Shown one piece after another: positions 8,674 to 15,064 of a DNA stretch of 36,140 nt. Source of the DNA: Verrucomicrobiia bacterium (GTDB lineage Bacteria; Verrucomicrobiota; Verrucomicrobiia; Limisphaerales; UBA11358); the NCBI GenBank assembly GCA_025451535.1, contig JANWKE010000071.1, positions 1-36,140 of the forward strand, written 5' to 3'. The notes under the pieces were generated by a model, which had not been told where the DNA came from, searched no databases, and saw nothing but the letters and a program-made list of their open reading frames with translations. The translations under genes were made by a program, and so were the position numbers. Each line of letters starts with the position of its first letter. Within the stretch, counting starts at the first letter, position 1.

Positions 8674-11052
8674 TTGAGTGCTGAGAAAGAATCGCAACCG
8701 GATTTGACGCGAACGCAAGTGGTCAAGGAACCATTGCCCTGGGGCAACGTCGGCCCGTTCGCGCTGCCGCACCAGGACGTGCTGGCCGTCCTGTTCCCCC
8801 AGCTTGAGATTCTGGAATTGTTGGGTCATGGCGGCATGGGCGCGGTGTACAAGGCGCGCCAACGCGGCCTGGACCGGTTGGTGGCGCTCAAAATCCTGCC
8901 TCAGCAAATTTCCGCCGAACCCACCTTTGCCGAACGATTCGCCCGCGAAGCCCGGGCCCTGGCGCGGCTCAGTCATCCCAATGTCGTCACCGTTTTCGAC
9001 CTCGGAAAGTCCGGCCCGCTTTACTATTTCCTGATGGAGTTTGTGGATGGCGTGAACCTGCGGCAACTGCTGCAAACGCACCGGCTGACGCCGCGGGAAA
9101 CCCTCGGCCTCGCGCCACAGATTTGTGAAGCGCTCGAATATGCGCACGGCGAAGGCATCGTCCACCGTGACATCAAGCCGGAGAACATTTTGCTGGACCA
9201 GAAAGGCCGCGTGAAGATAGCGGATTTCGGACTGTCCAAACTGCTTGAGCCGAAAGCACAGGAGCTCCAATTAACGCAGTCCAATCAGGTTCTGGGCACA
9301 ATGCACTACATGGCGCCCGAACAACTCGAGAAACCGCTCGAAGTGGACCAGCGCGCGGACATTTATTCCCTGGGCGTCGTGCTTTATGAAATGCTCACGG
9401 GCGAATTGCCGCTGGGCCGTTTCGAATTGCCCTCAAAAAAGGCCGCGGTGGATTCACGGCTCGACGAACTGGTATTGCGCGCCATGGAACGAAATCCCCG
9501 GCAGCGCTGCCAGCGCGTCAGTGAAATCAGGCTGCAGTTGGAGGCCATCGCCGGCGTTGCTTCCCGGCTTTCGCCGGAGGTGAGTCGGAAGTTGAGTTAC
9601 GAATATCGCACCAAAACCGCATTGTTTGGCTGGCCGTTGCTGCATGTGGCCATCGGGGTGGATCCGGCGACGGGCCTCAAGCGGAACGCGAAAGGAATTA
9701 TCGCGCTGGGATGCCGGCCGATCGGGGTGATTGCCTTTGGCGACGTGGCGGTAGGGGTAATTGCCTGTGGAATTTTTGGCTATGGCCTGGTTTCCATTTC
9801 GGTTGTGGCGGTCGGGGTGGTCGCGCTGGGCAGCGTGGCCACGGGGTTGTGGCTGGCGATGGGGGGAGTGGCGCTGGCTCCGATCGCCATCGGCGGTGCC
9901 GCGTTCGGTTATTACGCCAACGGTGCGATGGTGTTTGCAAAGCACGCCATCGGCCCCGGCGTTTATGATCTGCAGGCCGACCAGTTTTTCAATCCCTGGT
10001 CAGGGAGATTCATGCGGTGGACTTTCATTGGATCCATTTTATGCATCCCTCTGTTTCTAGCGCTCGGATTTATCCCGTCGTTGATGGCGAAAATGTCGGA
10101 GCGGCGGCGGAAAAGTCGTTTCGAGCCGGACCAGTCAATACCCGTTCAAAGCCGGTTTAACCCGGCGGGATACATTTGGAAAATTTTCCTGTGCGCGTTG
10201 AGTCTGGTGGTTGGCAGCATGGCCGGCGGTATGTTCTCGACCGCGTTGGGTCTGGCGCCGCCTCAATTTCCCGGGACGGTGGATATGCGGTGGTTGGGGA
10301 TTTATGCCTTCGCCGCCGGAGTTGTGCTGGCGATGGCGCTCGCCGGGCTGTTACGACGGCTTCAGGGAAGCCGCTGGACCCGTTTTGTGATCATCGGTTG
10401 GTTTGCTTACGCGTGGATGGGAATCAATAATGCCATCGAGGCCTCCATCTACACCACTGTGGGCGGTACGGGTATGACGGTCGTTACCATGCTGTTTGCG
10501 TGTTTGTTCGTGGCCGGCGCTGGCGTGTTGCTGTTTGCCGGTCGGGACGGAGAGTCATTTTCCAAAAACCTCCGTCAATTTTTTGCCAATCGGACGGCGA
10601 TCCAATGGACGCTCCGGCTGGGGGCGGTGGTGCTGGCGTTCCCCCTGGTATATTTTGTTTTCGGCATGCCGGTCGGCCTGATTGTCTCCGACAGTTATCG
10701 CAATCACGCGTTTGGTCTTCGGCTTCCTTCCTCCTTGAATGTGATTGTCGGAGTGCAATTCATCCGCAGCGCGTTTGCGTTGCTGGCCGCATTGCCCATT
10801 CTCGTGGCCTGGCGCGGTTCACGGCGGCGGTTTGGTTGGACCTTTGGCTTGAGCCTGTTCGTCGTTTCCGGACTTTACGGGTTGATTCAGGCTTTTTGGA
10901 TGCCGTGGACGATGCGCAGCGTTCACGCCGTCGAACTTCTTTTTGATTCCCTGGCTTATGGCTGGCTGCTCGCCGTTTTGCTGCCACCCCGCGCGCCGAT
11001 CCGCAACCCTGCGCCGGCCGAACAAGCTGGTGTCCGGAGTTATAACATTTAA
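8674..11052 (+). CDS. Membrane-anchored Ser/Thr protein kinase (Hanks type) embedded in the hydrogenase operon
   Basis: This 792-residue protein has a complete kinase domain at residues 45-310: glycine loop LGHGGMGAVYKARQ, ATP-binding Lys73 in VALKIL, HRDIKPENILLD with catalytic Asp166, DFG at 184-186, and MAPEQ. A glycine- and valine-rich hydrophobic region follows (about 330-415), then several transmembrane segments to the end. The kinase should therefore sit on the cytoplasmic face of the inner membrane. The start is TTG at 8674; no better in-frame start lies nearby. It begins 63 bp after hoxH, and hoxW starts 9 bp after its stop, so it is probably co-transcribed with them. Its substrate is unknown. 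A role in controlling hydrogenase is only an inference from position. Confidence 0.9.
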   Translation: MSAEKESQPDLTRTQVVKEPLPWGNVGPFALPHQDVLAVLFPQLEILELLGHGGMGAVYKARQRGLDRLVALKILPQQISAEPTFAERFAREARALARLSHPNVVTVFDLGKSGPLYYFLMEFVDGVNLRQLLQTHRLTPRETLGLAPQICEALEYAHGEGIVHRDIKPENILLDQKGRVKIADFGLSKLLEPKAQELQLTQSNQVLGTMHYMAPEQLEKPLEVDQRADIYSLGVVLYEMLTGELPLGRFELPSKKAAVDSRLDELVLRAMERNPRQRCQRVSEIRLQLEAIAGVASRLSPEVSRKLSYEYRTKTALFGWPLLHVAIGVDPATGLKRNAKGIIALGCRPIGVIAFGDVAVGVIACGIFGYGLVSISVVAVGVVALGSVATGLWLAMGGVALAPIAIGGAAFGYYANGAMVFAKHAIGPGVYDLQADQFFNPWSGRFMRWTFIGSILCIPLFLALGFIPSLMAKMSERRRKSRFEPDQSIPVQSRFNPAGYIWKIFLCALSLVVGSMAGGMFSTALGLAPPQFPGTVDMRWLGIYAFAAGVVLAMALAGLLRRLQGSRWTRFVIIGWFAYAWMGINNAIEASIYTTVGGTGMTVVTMLFACLFVAGAGVLLFAGRDGESFSKNLRQFFANRTAIQWTLRLGAVVLAFPLVYFVFGMPVGLIVSDSYRNHAFGLRLPSSLNVIVGVQFIRSAFALLAALPILVAWRGSRRRFGWTFGLSLFVVSGLYGLIQAFWMPWTMRSVHAVELLFDSLAYGWLLAVLLPPRAPIRNPAPAEQAGVRSYNI

Positions 11053-11061
11053 GTTTGGCCT

Positions 11062-11523
11062 GTGAGCAAAAAGGAATCGCCATCGGAAACCGCCAGATTC
11101 CTGGTCATCGGCTACGGCAACCTGTTGCGTTGCGACGATGGTGTCGGGCCGAGGGTCGCCGAAGTCGTCGAGGCGCTCCGGTTGCCTGGCGTGCACACGC
11201 TGATTAGCCAGCAGCTTTCGCCCGAACACGCCGAGCCGATTTCCCGGGCGTGCACGGTGATTTTTGTGGATGCCGCCGTGGATGCGCCCACCGAAGTACA
11301 ATTGCGCAAGCTCGAGCCCGGCCAGACGTCCCAGCTTATGGCGCATGCCGCCGACCCGCGCACAATGCTGGCCCTGGCCCGCGATGTCTTCGGTCATGCG
11401 CCCGAGGCCTGGTGGCTGACCATTCCCGCCGTGAAACTGGGTTTCGGCGACGACCTTTCGCCCGCCGCCCAACGCGGCTTTGAAAAAGCCGTCCAGGAAA
11501 TCAAAAACCTTTGCCGTCGGTAG
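11062..11523 (+). CDS. hoxW: Hydrogenase maturation protease, C-terminus altered by transposon insertion
   Basis: This 153-residue protein belongs to the HybD/HycI-type endopeptidase family (M52), which trims the large-subunit C-terminus after nickel insertion. Family marks are VIGYGNLLRCDDGVGPRVAE at the N-terminus, an acidic residue in VIFVDAAVD, and a His in the HAADPRTM region. The GTG start at 11062 lies 9 bp after the kinase stop. The last sense codon (CGG) and the TAG stop arise from the transposon's left repeat. Joining the sequence across the element restores an ending L-A-G-stop (TGA at 14671-14673), so the uninterrupted protein would have 155 residues. Only the extreme tail changed, so the enzyme is probably still active. 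Confidence 0.88.
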   Translation: MSKKESPSETARFLVIGYGNLLRCDDGVGPRVAEVVEALRLPGVHTLISQQLSPEHAEPISRACTVIFVDAAVDAPTEVQLRKLEPGQTSQLMAHAADPRTMLALARDVFGHAPEAWWLTIPAVKLGFGDDLSPAAQRGFEKAVQEIKNLCRR

Positions 11524-11536
11524 TGCCTTAATTTGA
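11511..11536 (+). repeat. Left target-site duplication (11511-11518) and left terminal inverted repeat (11519-11536)
   Basis: TTGCCGTC directly abuts GGTAGTGCCTTAATTTGA. The terminal repeat supplies the present stop codon (TAG, 11521-11523) of hoxW. Confidence 0.92.
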
Positions 11537-11540
11537 AATT

Positions 11541-11789
11541 TTAACCACGCCTTGATGCGTGTATGAAGGAATGAATCTCTGCTGGTGGAACTTTGCAATA
11601 TCCCAGAGTTGTGGCCACATACAGTTCTGAAAGTGATTTTCTGGTATCCAAAGTGATGATATGTGTGGTTCCCTTTTTCCTCCAAATTTCGACGCATTTT
11701 TTGCGTTCTTTGAAAGAATAGCCAATCTCGCGGAGTTTATTAACTAAACACTGGCGCGAAATCGTGTGCGCTTCTTCGTTGAATTTCAT
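11541..11789 (-). CDS. hicA: HicA-like mRNA interferase toxin
   Basis: This 82-residue protein has the small double-stranded-RNA-binding-like HicA pattern: a first helix (CLVNKLREIGYSFKER), then WRKKGTTHIIT, whose His43 matches the catalytic His of the G-S-H motif in HicA toxins. HicA toxins cleave mRNA and are neutralised by HicB. The start at 11789 (MKFNEEAHTISRQ) places the toxin fold at the N-terminus; a longer in-frame start at 11837 lies further inside hicB. It is the second gene of an antitoxin-first pair and overlaps hicB by about 50 bp, more than usual. It ends 4 bp from the element's left repeat. Assignment rests on pattern and context, and the similarity is modest. Confidence 0.6.
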   Translation of the reverse strand: MKFNEEAHTISRQCLVNKLREIGYSFKERKKCVEIWRKKGTTHIITLDTRKSLSELYVATTLGYCKVPPAEIHSFIHASRRG

Positions 11790-12066
11790 AGGGAACATCG
11801 AAGTGAACGCGAGACGACCGTGCTGGTAACGGGGCAATCAACTTCCAGCCATGTTCCCGTAGAAAAGTCTCCAGTTCTCCGGTTTCATGCAATTCAGAGA
11901 ATAACGCTTGTATGCAATTGTGAATTGAATCTATTAATTTCTCATAGGTTTCGCCCTCAGCCACGATTTGAAGCGGCGGGCATTGGGCAACCCAGTAATG
12001 AGAGCGCCTATCCTGGGCGACCACCCAAAACAACTTGGCTTGAATGGGGACAGTGATGGTTGCCAT
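11740..12066 (-). CDS. hicB: HicB-like antitoxin
   Basis: This 108-residue protein has the partial RNase H-like fold typical of HicB antitoxins: a strand region (LFWVVAQDRRSHYWVAQCPPL), then VAEGETYEKLIDSIHNCIQALFSEL, the usual pattern of 'A.G.T.eEA..ni.eAi'. The C-terminal 35 residues (after HGWKLIAPLP) show no clear DNA-binding motif, so autoregulation through a HicB ribbon-helix-helix is not evident. The ATG at 12066 begins MATITVPIQAKL. It lies upstream of the toxin gene and is divergent from the winged-helix-like gene. The pair may stabilise the element. Confidence 0.65.
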   Translation of the reverse strand: MATITVPIQAKLFWVVAQDRRSHYWVAQCPPLQIVAEGETYEKLIDSIHNCIQALFSELHETGELETFLREHGWKLIAPLPARSSRVHFDVPYEIQRRSAHDFAPVFS

Positions 12067-12324
12067 AAATCAGATCGGTTTAGATTCGTTCACCTACATG
12101 GAAACGCAACCAGTTGCGCTTCCTAAACAAATTTTCCCACAGGTTAAGGGGAGTCTCAACCTCAAATCGAATAAAATTTGATCCCAAAAATTCTTAAAAA
12201 AAGTGCTTGCCAAGTAAAGTTTGTGCCCCTTAAACTGAACTTTGTTCAGTTTAAGGGGCACAAAAAGTTCATTTTTGACACAAAAATACGTAAACAACAT
12301 TTTAAGTTTGTTTACGTTATTTTT
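12067..12324. promoter_or_regulatory. Divergent control region with a long perfect hairpin
   Basis: This 258-bp gap separates hicB from the rightward gene at 12325. It contains a perfect inverted repeat with 21-nt arms and a 3-nt loop (12220-12240 and 12244-12264; the arm begins TTTGTGCCCCTTAAACTG). A second dyad follows, with 10-nt arms ACGTAAACAA/TTGTTTACGT at 12288-12297 and 12308-12317, just before the start codon. The first could be a bidirectional terminator or a structured leader, although no strong T-run follows on either strand. The second could be an operator. Confidence 0.6.
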
Positions 12325-12759
12325 ATGTTGCGTCCGGTGCCTTCTTCGCTTATTGTCCTTGCTGTGAGTTCAAGCATAATCGTTGAAGTTCCGTATAATG
12401 AGGCCAGTCATCTTCGTGACGAATGGGAGCAACGGCTAATTGGTTTGCAGGAGGATGCCGCCAGACTGGAAAAAGCGATTGCCTCAATTGACGCTCAGTT
12501 GAGTGGTCAGATGCCACTTCCCCAATCGGTGTCCATACCAGCCAATAGCATTAAAACCAGCAAACGGAAAAAGGGTGAAAACCTCCGCACCATTAGGGCT
12601 TATTTACAGAGGGTTGGCGTTGCAGGAGCAACCGTTGCGGACATCAGTAAAAAAACAAACATCCACATTTCTTCCTGCATGGCAGTTCTGAAACGACATG
12701 ATGATATTTTCGCCAAAAGTGCCAATGATGGACTTTGGCGTATGCGGTTCAAAGCATGA
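12325..12759 (+). CDS. Hypothetical protein with coiled-coil and winged-helix-like C-terminus
   Basis: I do not recognise this 144-residue protein. After a short hydrophobic N-terminus it has a charged heptad-like helix (EASHLRDEWEQRLIGLQEDAARLEKAIASIDAQL), a basic linker (KTSKRKKGENLRTIRAYL), and a C-terminal segment (GATVADISKKTNIHISSCMAVLKRHDDIFAK, then GLWRM) shaped like a winged helix-turn-helix. A DNA-binding role inside the element is plausible. I placed the start at the ATG at 12325; the frame stays open back to 12178, but that stretch runs through the palindromic control region. The true start could also be further downstream, before the coiled coil. Confidence 0.55.
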   Translation: MLRPVPSSLIVLAVSSSIIVEVPYNEASHLRDEWEQRLIGLQEDAARLEKAIASIDAQLSGQMPLPQSVSIPANSIKTSKRKKGENLRTIRAYLQRVGVAGATVADISKKTNIHISSCMAVLKRHDDIFAKSANDGLWRMRFKA

Positions 12760-12771
12760 TGTAAAATCAAT

Positions 12772-12976
12772 AGAGCGCGGCGGGATATAGTCGCCGAACC
12801 CGTGCGGCGCGAGGACACAAAAGGCATCGGCCAGCAGGTGATAATGTCTGGAGAGACAACCTGCTGGCCGAGAGGCTAAATTGCGGGGAGCATTCCACCG
12901 GCTGGTGCCAGTAAGGAGGCGTACACCTCTAGGACGTTGCCCAAACAACGGGGTTCGATCCCCATGCTCTCCACCC
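12772..12976 (+). ncRNA. Candidate structured RNA with tRNA-like 3' domain, inside the mobile element
   Basis: This non-coding stretch folds strongly by eye. Near its 5' end CGGCG/CGCCG can pair around 12777-12796. Next comes a 13-bp perfect stem (12827-12839 with 12859-12871) capped by an inner TGTCT/AGACA hairpin. The 3' part is tRNA-like: a 9-bp closing stem (12885-12893 with 12964-12972, one G-T) encloses four hairpins, at 12896-12907, 12915-12930, 12935-12950 and 12951-12963. The last has the TTCGATC loop typical of a T-arm, and the end reads CTCCACCCA. A normal D-arm and a 7-nt anticodon loop are missing, and the T-stem has only 3 bp, so it is not an ordinary tRNA. It lies between two cargo genes. 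Strand is assigned from the tRNA-like end. No known RNA family was recognised. Confidence 0.5.
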
Positions 12977-12979
12977 AAT

Positions 12980-13168
12980 TTACGTAATACTGATACCATT
13001 TACGGCGATGTATGTCAAGGATTTCCGTATCCATTCGGACTGGCTTAATCCTGAGCGTTTTATAGCCTCATCTATTGGCTTCCGGTCGCCTTGGGTGAGG
13101 CGAATGGACATACCAGGGGCATAGACCTTGTTTTTTGGCAGTTTGGGTCTTCCAGCTTTTTTAGGCAT
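12980..13168 (-). CDS. Small ribbon-helix-helix (CopG/Arc-like) DNA-binding protein
   Basis: This 62-residue basic protein starts MPKKAGRPKLPKNK. It then has a short strand (GMSIRLTQGD) and two helices (KPIDEAIKRSG, LSQSEWIRKSLTYIA), the layout of ribbon-helix-helix repressors. It is divergent from the transposase gene, with 82 bp between the two starts. The shared region holds a repeated CGGTATTAC motif. A role as autorepressor and regulator of transposase expression is a reasonable inference, not shown. Its 3' end lies 3 bp from the tRNA-like structure. Confidence 0.7.
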   Translation of the reverse strand: MPKKAGRPKLPKNKVYAPGMSIRLTQGDRKPIDEAIKRSGLSQSEWIRKSLTYIAVNGISIT

Positions 13169-13250
13169 AAAATAAATACGGTATTACGAAAATAATCGTT
13201 GACATAATCCTATTTCGGTATTACCGTAATGTCAACATTAAATTTGATCT
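13169..13250. promoter_or_regulatory. Operator-like repeats and promoter region between the RHH gene and the transposase
   Basis: CGGTATTACG occurs at 13179-13188, and the fuller palindrome CGGTATTACCG at 13216-13226. An 8-bp inverted pair, GTTGACAT at 13198-13205 and ATGTCAAC at 13229-13236, encloses the second site. TTGACA at 13199-13204 fits a -35 box for the transposase; the matching -10 would lie on the palindrome (around 13222) and is a weak match. Binding of the ribbon-helix-helix protein here would block that promoter. Confidence 0.5.
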
Positions 13251-14087
13251 ATGGCAAACATACTTAAAACCGAAAAGAAAGTGGCCGTGATTTCCATGCT
13301 GGCCGAAGGCGCGAGCATCCGCGCCGTCGAGCGCATCACCGGCGTCAATCAAAACACGATTATGAGCCTCAATCGCCGCGTCGGAGATGCCTGCGCTAAA
13401 ATCATGGATGAGAAGATGCGCGGCTTGAATTGTCGGAATCTTGAAATTGATGAGATTTGGGGCTTTATCGGCGCGAAAAAGAAGACAGCGCAGCGTACGG
13501 GCCATTACGGCGATGTCTGGACGTTTATCGGTTTGGACAGTGATTCAAAACTGATTCCATCTTTCCTTGTCGGCAAGCGCGATGCTTACCACGCAAAAGC
13601 GTTCATGGCTGATCTGGCTTCCCGCATGTCAATGCGCGTCCAAGTGTCATCTGACGCGCTGGCGGCCTATCCTGACGCATTTGAGCGCAGTTTTGGCGCG
13701 GATGCGGATTACGGGCAGATTGTAAAAACCTACTCCGTTACCCCACTCGGTAACGCAGCAGCGCCCGCCGCCGTGCGGTATAGCCCGGCGGAAGTCGTGA
13801 AAGTTGAGCGAACGATTGTTTCGGGAATGCCAGATGTGGCACGGATTACCACCTCGCACATTGAAAAGCAGAATCATACGCTGCGGATGCATTGCCGCCG
13901 TCTGACTCGCCTCACAAACGCCTTCAGTAAGAAGTTTGAAAATTTTCAAGCTGCGGTCGCATTGAATTTCGCGTATTACAACTTCGTGAAAACCCATAAG
14001 GCAATCCGCATGACGCCAGCAATGGCCGCTGGCGTTGAAAATAGCCATTGGACGGTTGCTGAACTGGTTGAACGCTGTGGCGAATAA
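13251..14087 (+). CDS. IS1-family-type DDE transposase
   Basis: This 278-residue protein has an N-terminal helix-turn-helix (AVISMLAEGASIRAVERITG, then NQNTIMSLNRRVG). A DDE catalytic core follows, with candidate acidic residues in LEIDEIWGFIG, in VQVSSDALAAYPDAF, and in TSHIEKQNHTLRMHCRRLTR. The last motif and the following AFSKKFENFQAAVALNFAYYNF are typical of IS1-like transposases. It is a single uninterrupted frame, not the frameshifted insA-insB arrangement of IS1 itself. The start at 13251 is an ATG (ATGGCAAACATA). The next gene begins before its stop. The flanking repeats and 8-bp duplication agree with this family. Confidence 0.88.
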   Translation: MANILKTEKKVAVISMLAEGASIRAVERITGVNQNTIMSLNRRVGDACAKIMDEKMRGLNCRNLEIDEIWGFIGAKKKTAQRTGHYGDVWTFIGLDSDSKLIPSFLVGKRDAYHAKAFMADLASRMSMRVQVSSDALAAYPDAFERSFGADADYGQIVKTYSVTPLGNAAAPAAVRYSPAEVVKVERTIVSGMPDVARITTSHIEKQNHTLRMHCRRLTRLTNAFSKKFENFQAAVALNFAYYNFVKTHKAIRMTPAMAAGVENSHWTVAELVERCGE

Positions 14088-14391
14088 ACAGGATTATCTG
14101 GCACGATTGCAGACCGCGATAATGCAATTACACAATTGCGGCGCGATTTGGCGCAAGTCTGTCTTTGTGGAAGAAGTTTTTAGTGGCAAAGTGGTCTGGA
14201 ATGGTGAGGTTGAAGTTTTTGATCTGACGGGGCATCCGAAGGCAAAACGCGCCTATGGATGGTCGCATCCCGAAGGTGAGGACAATAAAGGCGAGCGGTT
14301 TGTCACCGTGCTGGAAATTCCGCCGGTTGTTTCACCGGAAACGGCAGTAAAAATGGCAATCTACAGCGATATTAAGAAAGGAAAATTATGA
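14077..14391 (+). CDS. Small conserved-type protein coupled to the transposase
   Basis: This 104-residue protein of unknown function starts at a GTG (14077) that overlaps the transposase stop by 11 bp. It shows a compact mixed strand pattern with WRKSVFVEEVFSGKVVWNGEVEVFDL, then GHPKAKRAYGWSH and ERFVTVLEIPPVVSPETAVKMAI. I have the impression that similar proteins accompany IS1-like transposases in other genomes, but cannot verify it here. No catalytic motif is evident. Its stop overlaps the next start as ATGA, so tnp and the two small genes form a coupled unit. Confidence 0.65.
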   Translation: MANKQDYLARLQTAIMQLHNCGAIWRKSVFVEEVFSGKVVWNGEVEVFDLTGHPKAKRAYGWSHPEGEDNKGERFVTVLEIPPVVSPETAVKMAIYSDIKKGKL

Positions 14392-14645
14392 AAATTACGG
14401 CGGTTGTAGATTATGGCGGCCTTCAAGTTTCACAAATATGGGATTTTATACCCAAAGATGAACAGAAGGGCGAACACGCAATGCTTATACTAAACTCTTT
14501 CGCAAATGGGGACATGGTTGGAATATCGCTAGCTACTTCCAAAATCAGGAAACAACACCGTTTAGGAGTGGCTGACTTTCGCTATATTGAACCTGTTTCA
14601 ACTGCGGATGCGGAGCTTATCCCGCGCGACGGAAAATCAAATTAA
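14388..14645 (+). CDS. Hypothetical small protein at the right end of the element
   Basis: I do not recognise this 85-residue protein (MKITAVVDYGGLQVSQIWDF...). It is hydrophilic, without signal or membrane segments. It starts within the preceding stop codon (ATGA overlap), and its own stop (TAA, 14643-14645) lies inside the right terminal repeat, so coding reaches the element's edge. Confidence 0.5.
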   Translation: MKITAVVDYGGLQVSQIWDFIPKDEQKGEHAMLILNSFANGDMVGISLATSKIRKQHRLGVADFRYIEPVSTADAELIPRDGKSN

Positions 14646-14662
14646 GGCACTACCTTGCCGTC
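14637..14662 (-). repeat. Right terminal inverted repeat (14637-14654) and right target-site duplication (14655-14662)
   Basis: TCAAATTAAGGCACTACC is the exact reverse complement of the left end and is followed directly by TTGCCGTC, the second copy of the 8-bp target duplication. Host sequence resumes afterwards, including the original hoxW stop (TGA at 14671-14673). Confidence 0.92.
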
Positions 14663-14704
14663 TGGCGGGTTGACAAGCCTGCCGGCCCCGCAGCACACTA
14701 ATTT

Positions 14705-15052
14705 ATGCACGAAGTTCATCTGGTCCGCGCCATTCTGGAAACCGTTGAAAAACAGGCCGCCGCGCAAAAGGCCAAACGCGTGAAATCGGTCAAAATCCGT
14801 TTCAATTCCCTGACCAGCCATAGCAGTGACCACATGCAGTTCAGTTTCGATATCGTCAAAAAGGAAATCCCGCTGGTCCAGGACGCCACGCTCCAGCTGA
14901 CCGAGGTTGAACCGACGCTGGTCTGCAATCAATGCGGCCACAAATTCCACGGCCATCATCTGCCCGACGTCTGCCCGAAATGTGCCTCGGTGGATGTCAA
15001 GGCCGTGAACTCCACGGACATGGTGCTGGAAAGCTTCGAGATCGAGCGCTGA
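14705..15052 (+). CDS. hypA: Hydrogenase nickel incorporation protein HypA
   Basis: This 115-residue nickel metallochaperone starts MHEVHLVRAI, with the Ni-binding His2-Glu3 of the family. The zinc site is CNQC (C74, C77) and CPKC (C90, C93). It delivers nickel to the HoxH precursor, normally together with the GTPase HypB, which is not in this window. In the uninterrupted locus its start would lie about 31 bp after the original hoxW stop. The transposon now sits directly upstream, so its transcription may depend on read-through or an element promoter. Confidence 0.95.
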   Translation: MHEVHLVRAILETVEKQAAAQKAKRVKSVKIRFNSLTSHSSDHMQFSFDIVKKEIPLVQDATLQLTEVEPTLVCNQCGHKFHGHHLPDVCPKCASVDVKAVNSTDMVLESFEIER

Positions 15053-15064
15053 AAGGACTTGTTT

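Larger units (their letters stand above)
11519..14654. mobile_element. Cargo-carrying IS1-family-type transposable element between hoxW and hypA
   Basis: The 3136-bp element is bounded by perfect 18-bp inverted repeats (GGTAGTGCCTTAATTTGA at 11519-11536, its reverse complement at 14637-14654). Immediately outside lies an exact 8-bp direct repeat, TTGCCGTC, at 11511-11518 and 14655-14662. The GGTA-type ends, the 8-bp duplication and the encoded transposase all point to the IS1 family, whose normal members are below about 1 kb. The element also carries hicA/hicB-like genes, a winged-helix-like gene, a structured RNA candidate, a ribbon-helix-helix gene and two small genes after the transposase. 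It is visibly more AT-rich than its surroundings. Genes reach both ends: hicA stops 4 bp from the left repeat, and the last gene stops inside the right repeat. The perfect repeats suggest recent insertion. Confidence 0.9.

Noticed and set aside
12178-12324. Upstream extension of the winged-helix-like gene
   Set aside because: The frame is open, but it would encode the perfect hairpin and control region; the extra residues look like non-coding sequence.
12885-12973. Canonical tRNA (Ser/Leu/Tyr-like long variable arm)
   Set aside because: The T-loop and closing stem fit, but a normal D-arm and a 7-nt anticodon loop are missing and the T-stem has only 3 bp.
12772-12976. tmRNA (ssrA)
   Set aside because: No GGTTTCGAC-type 5' end, no tag reading frame ending in Ala-Ala, and too short.
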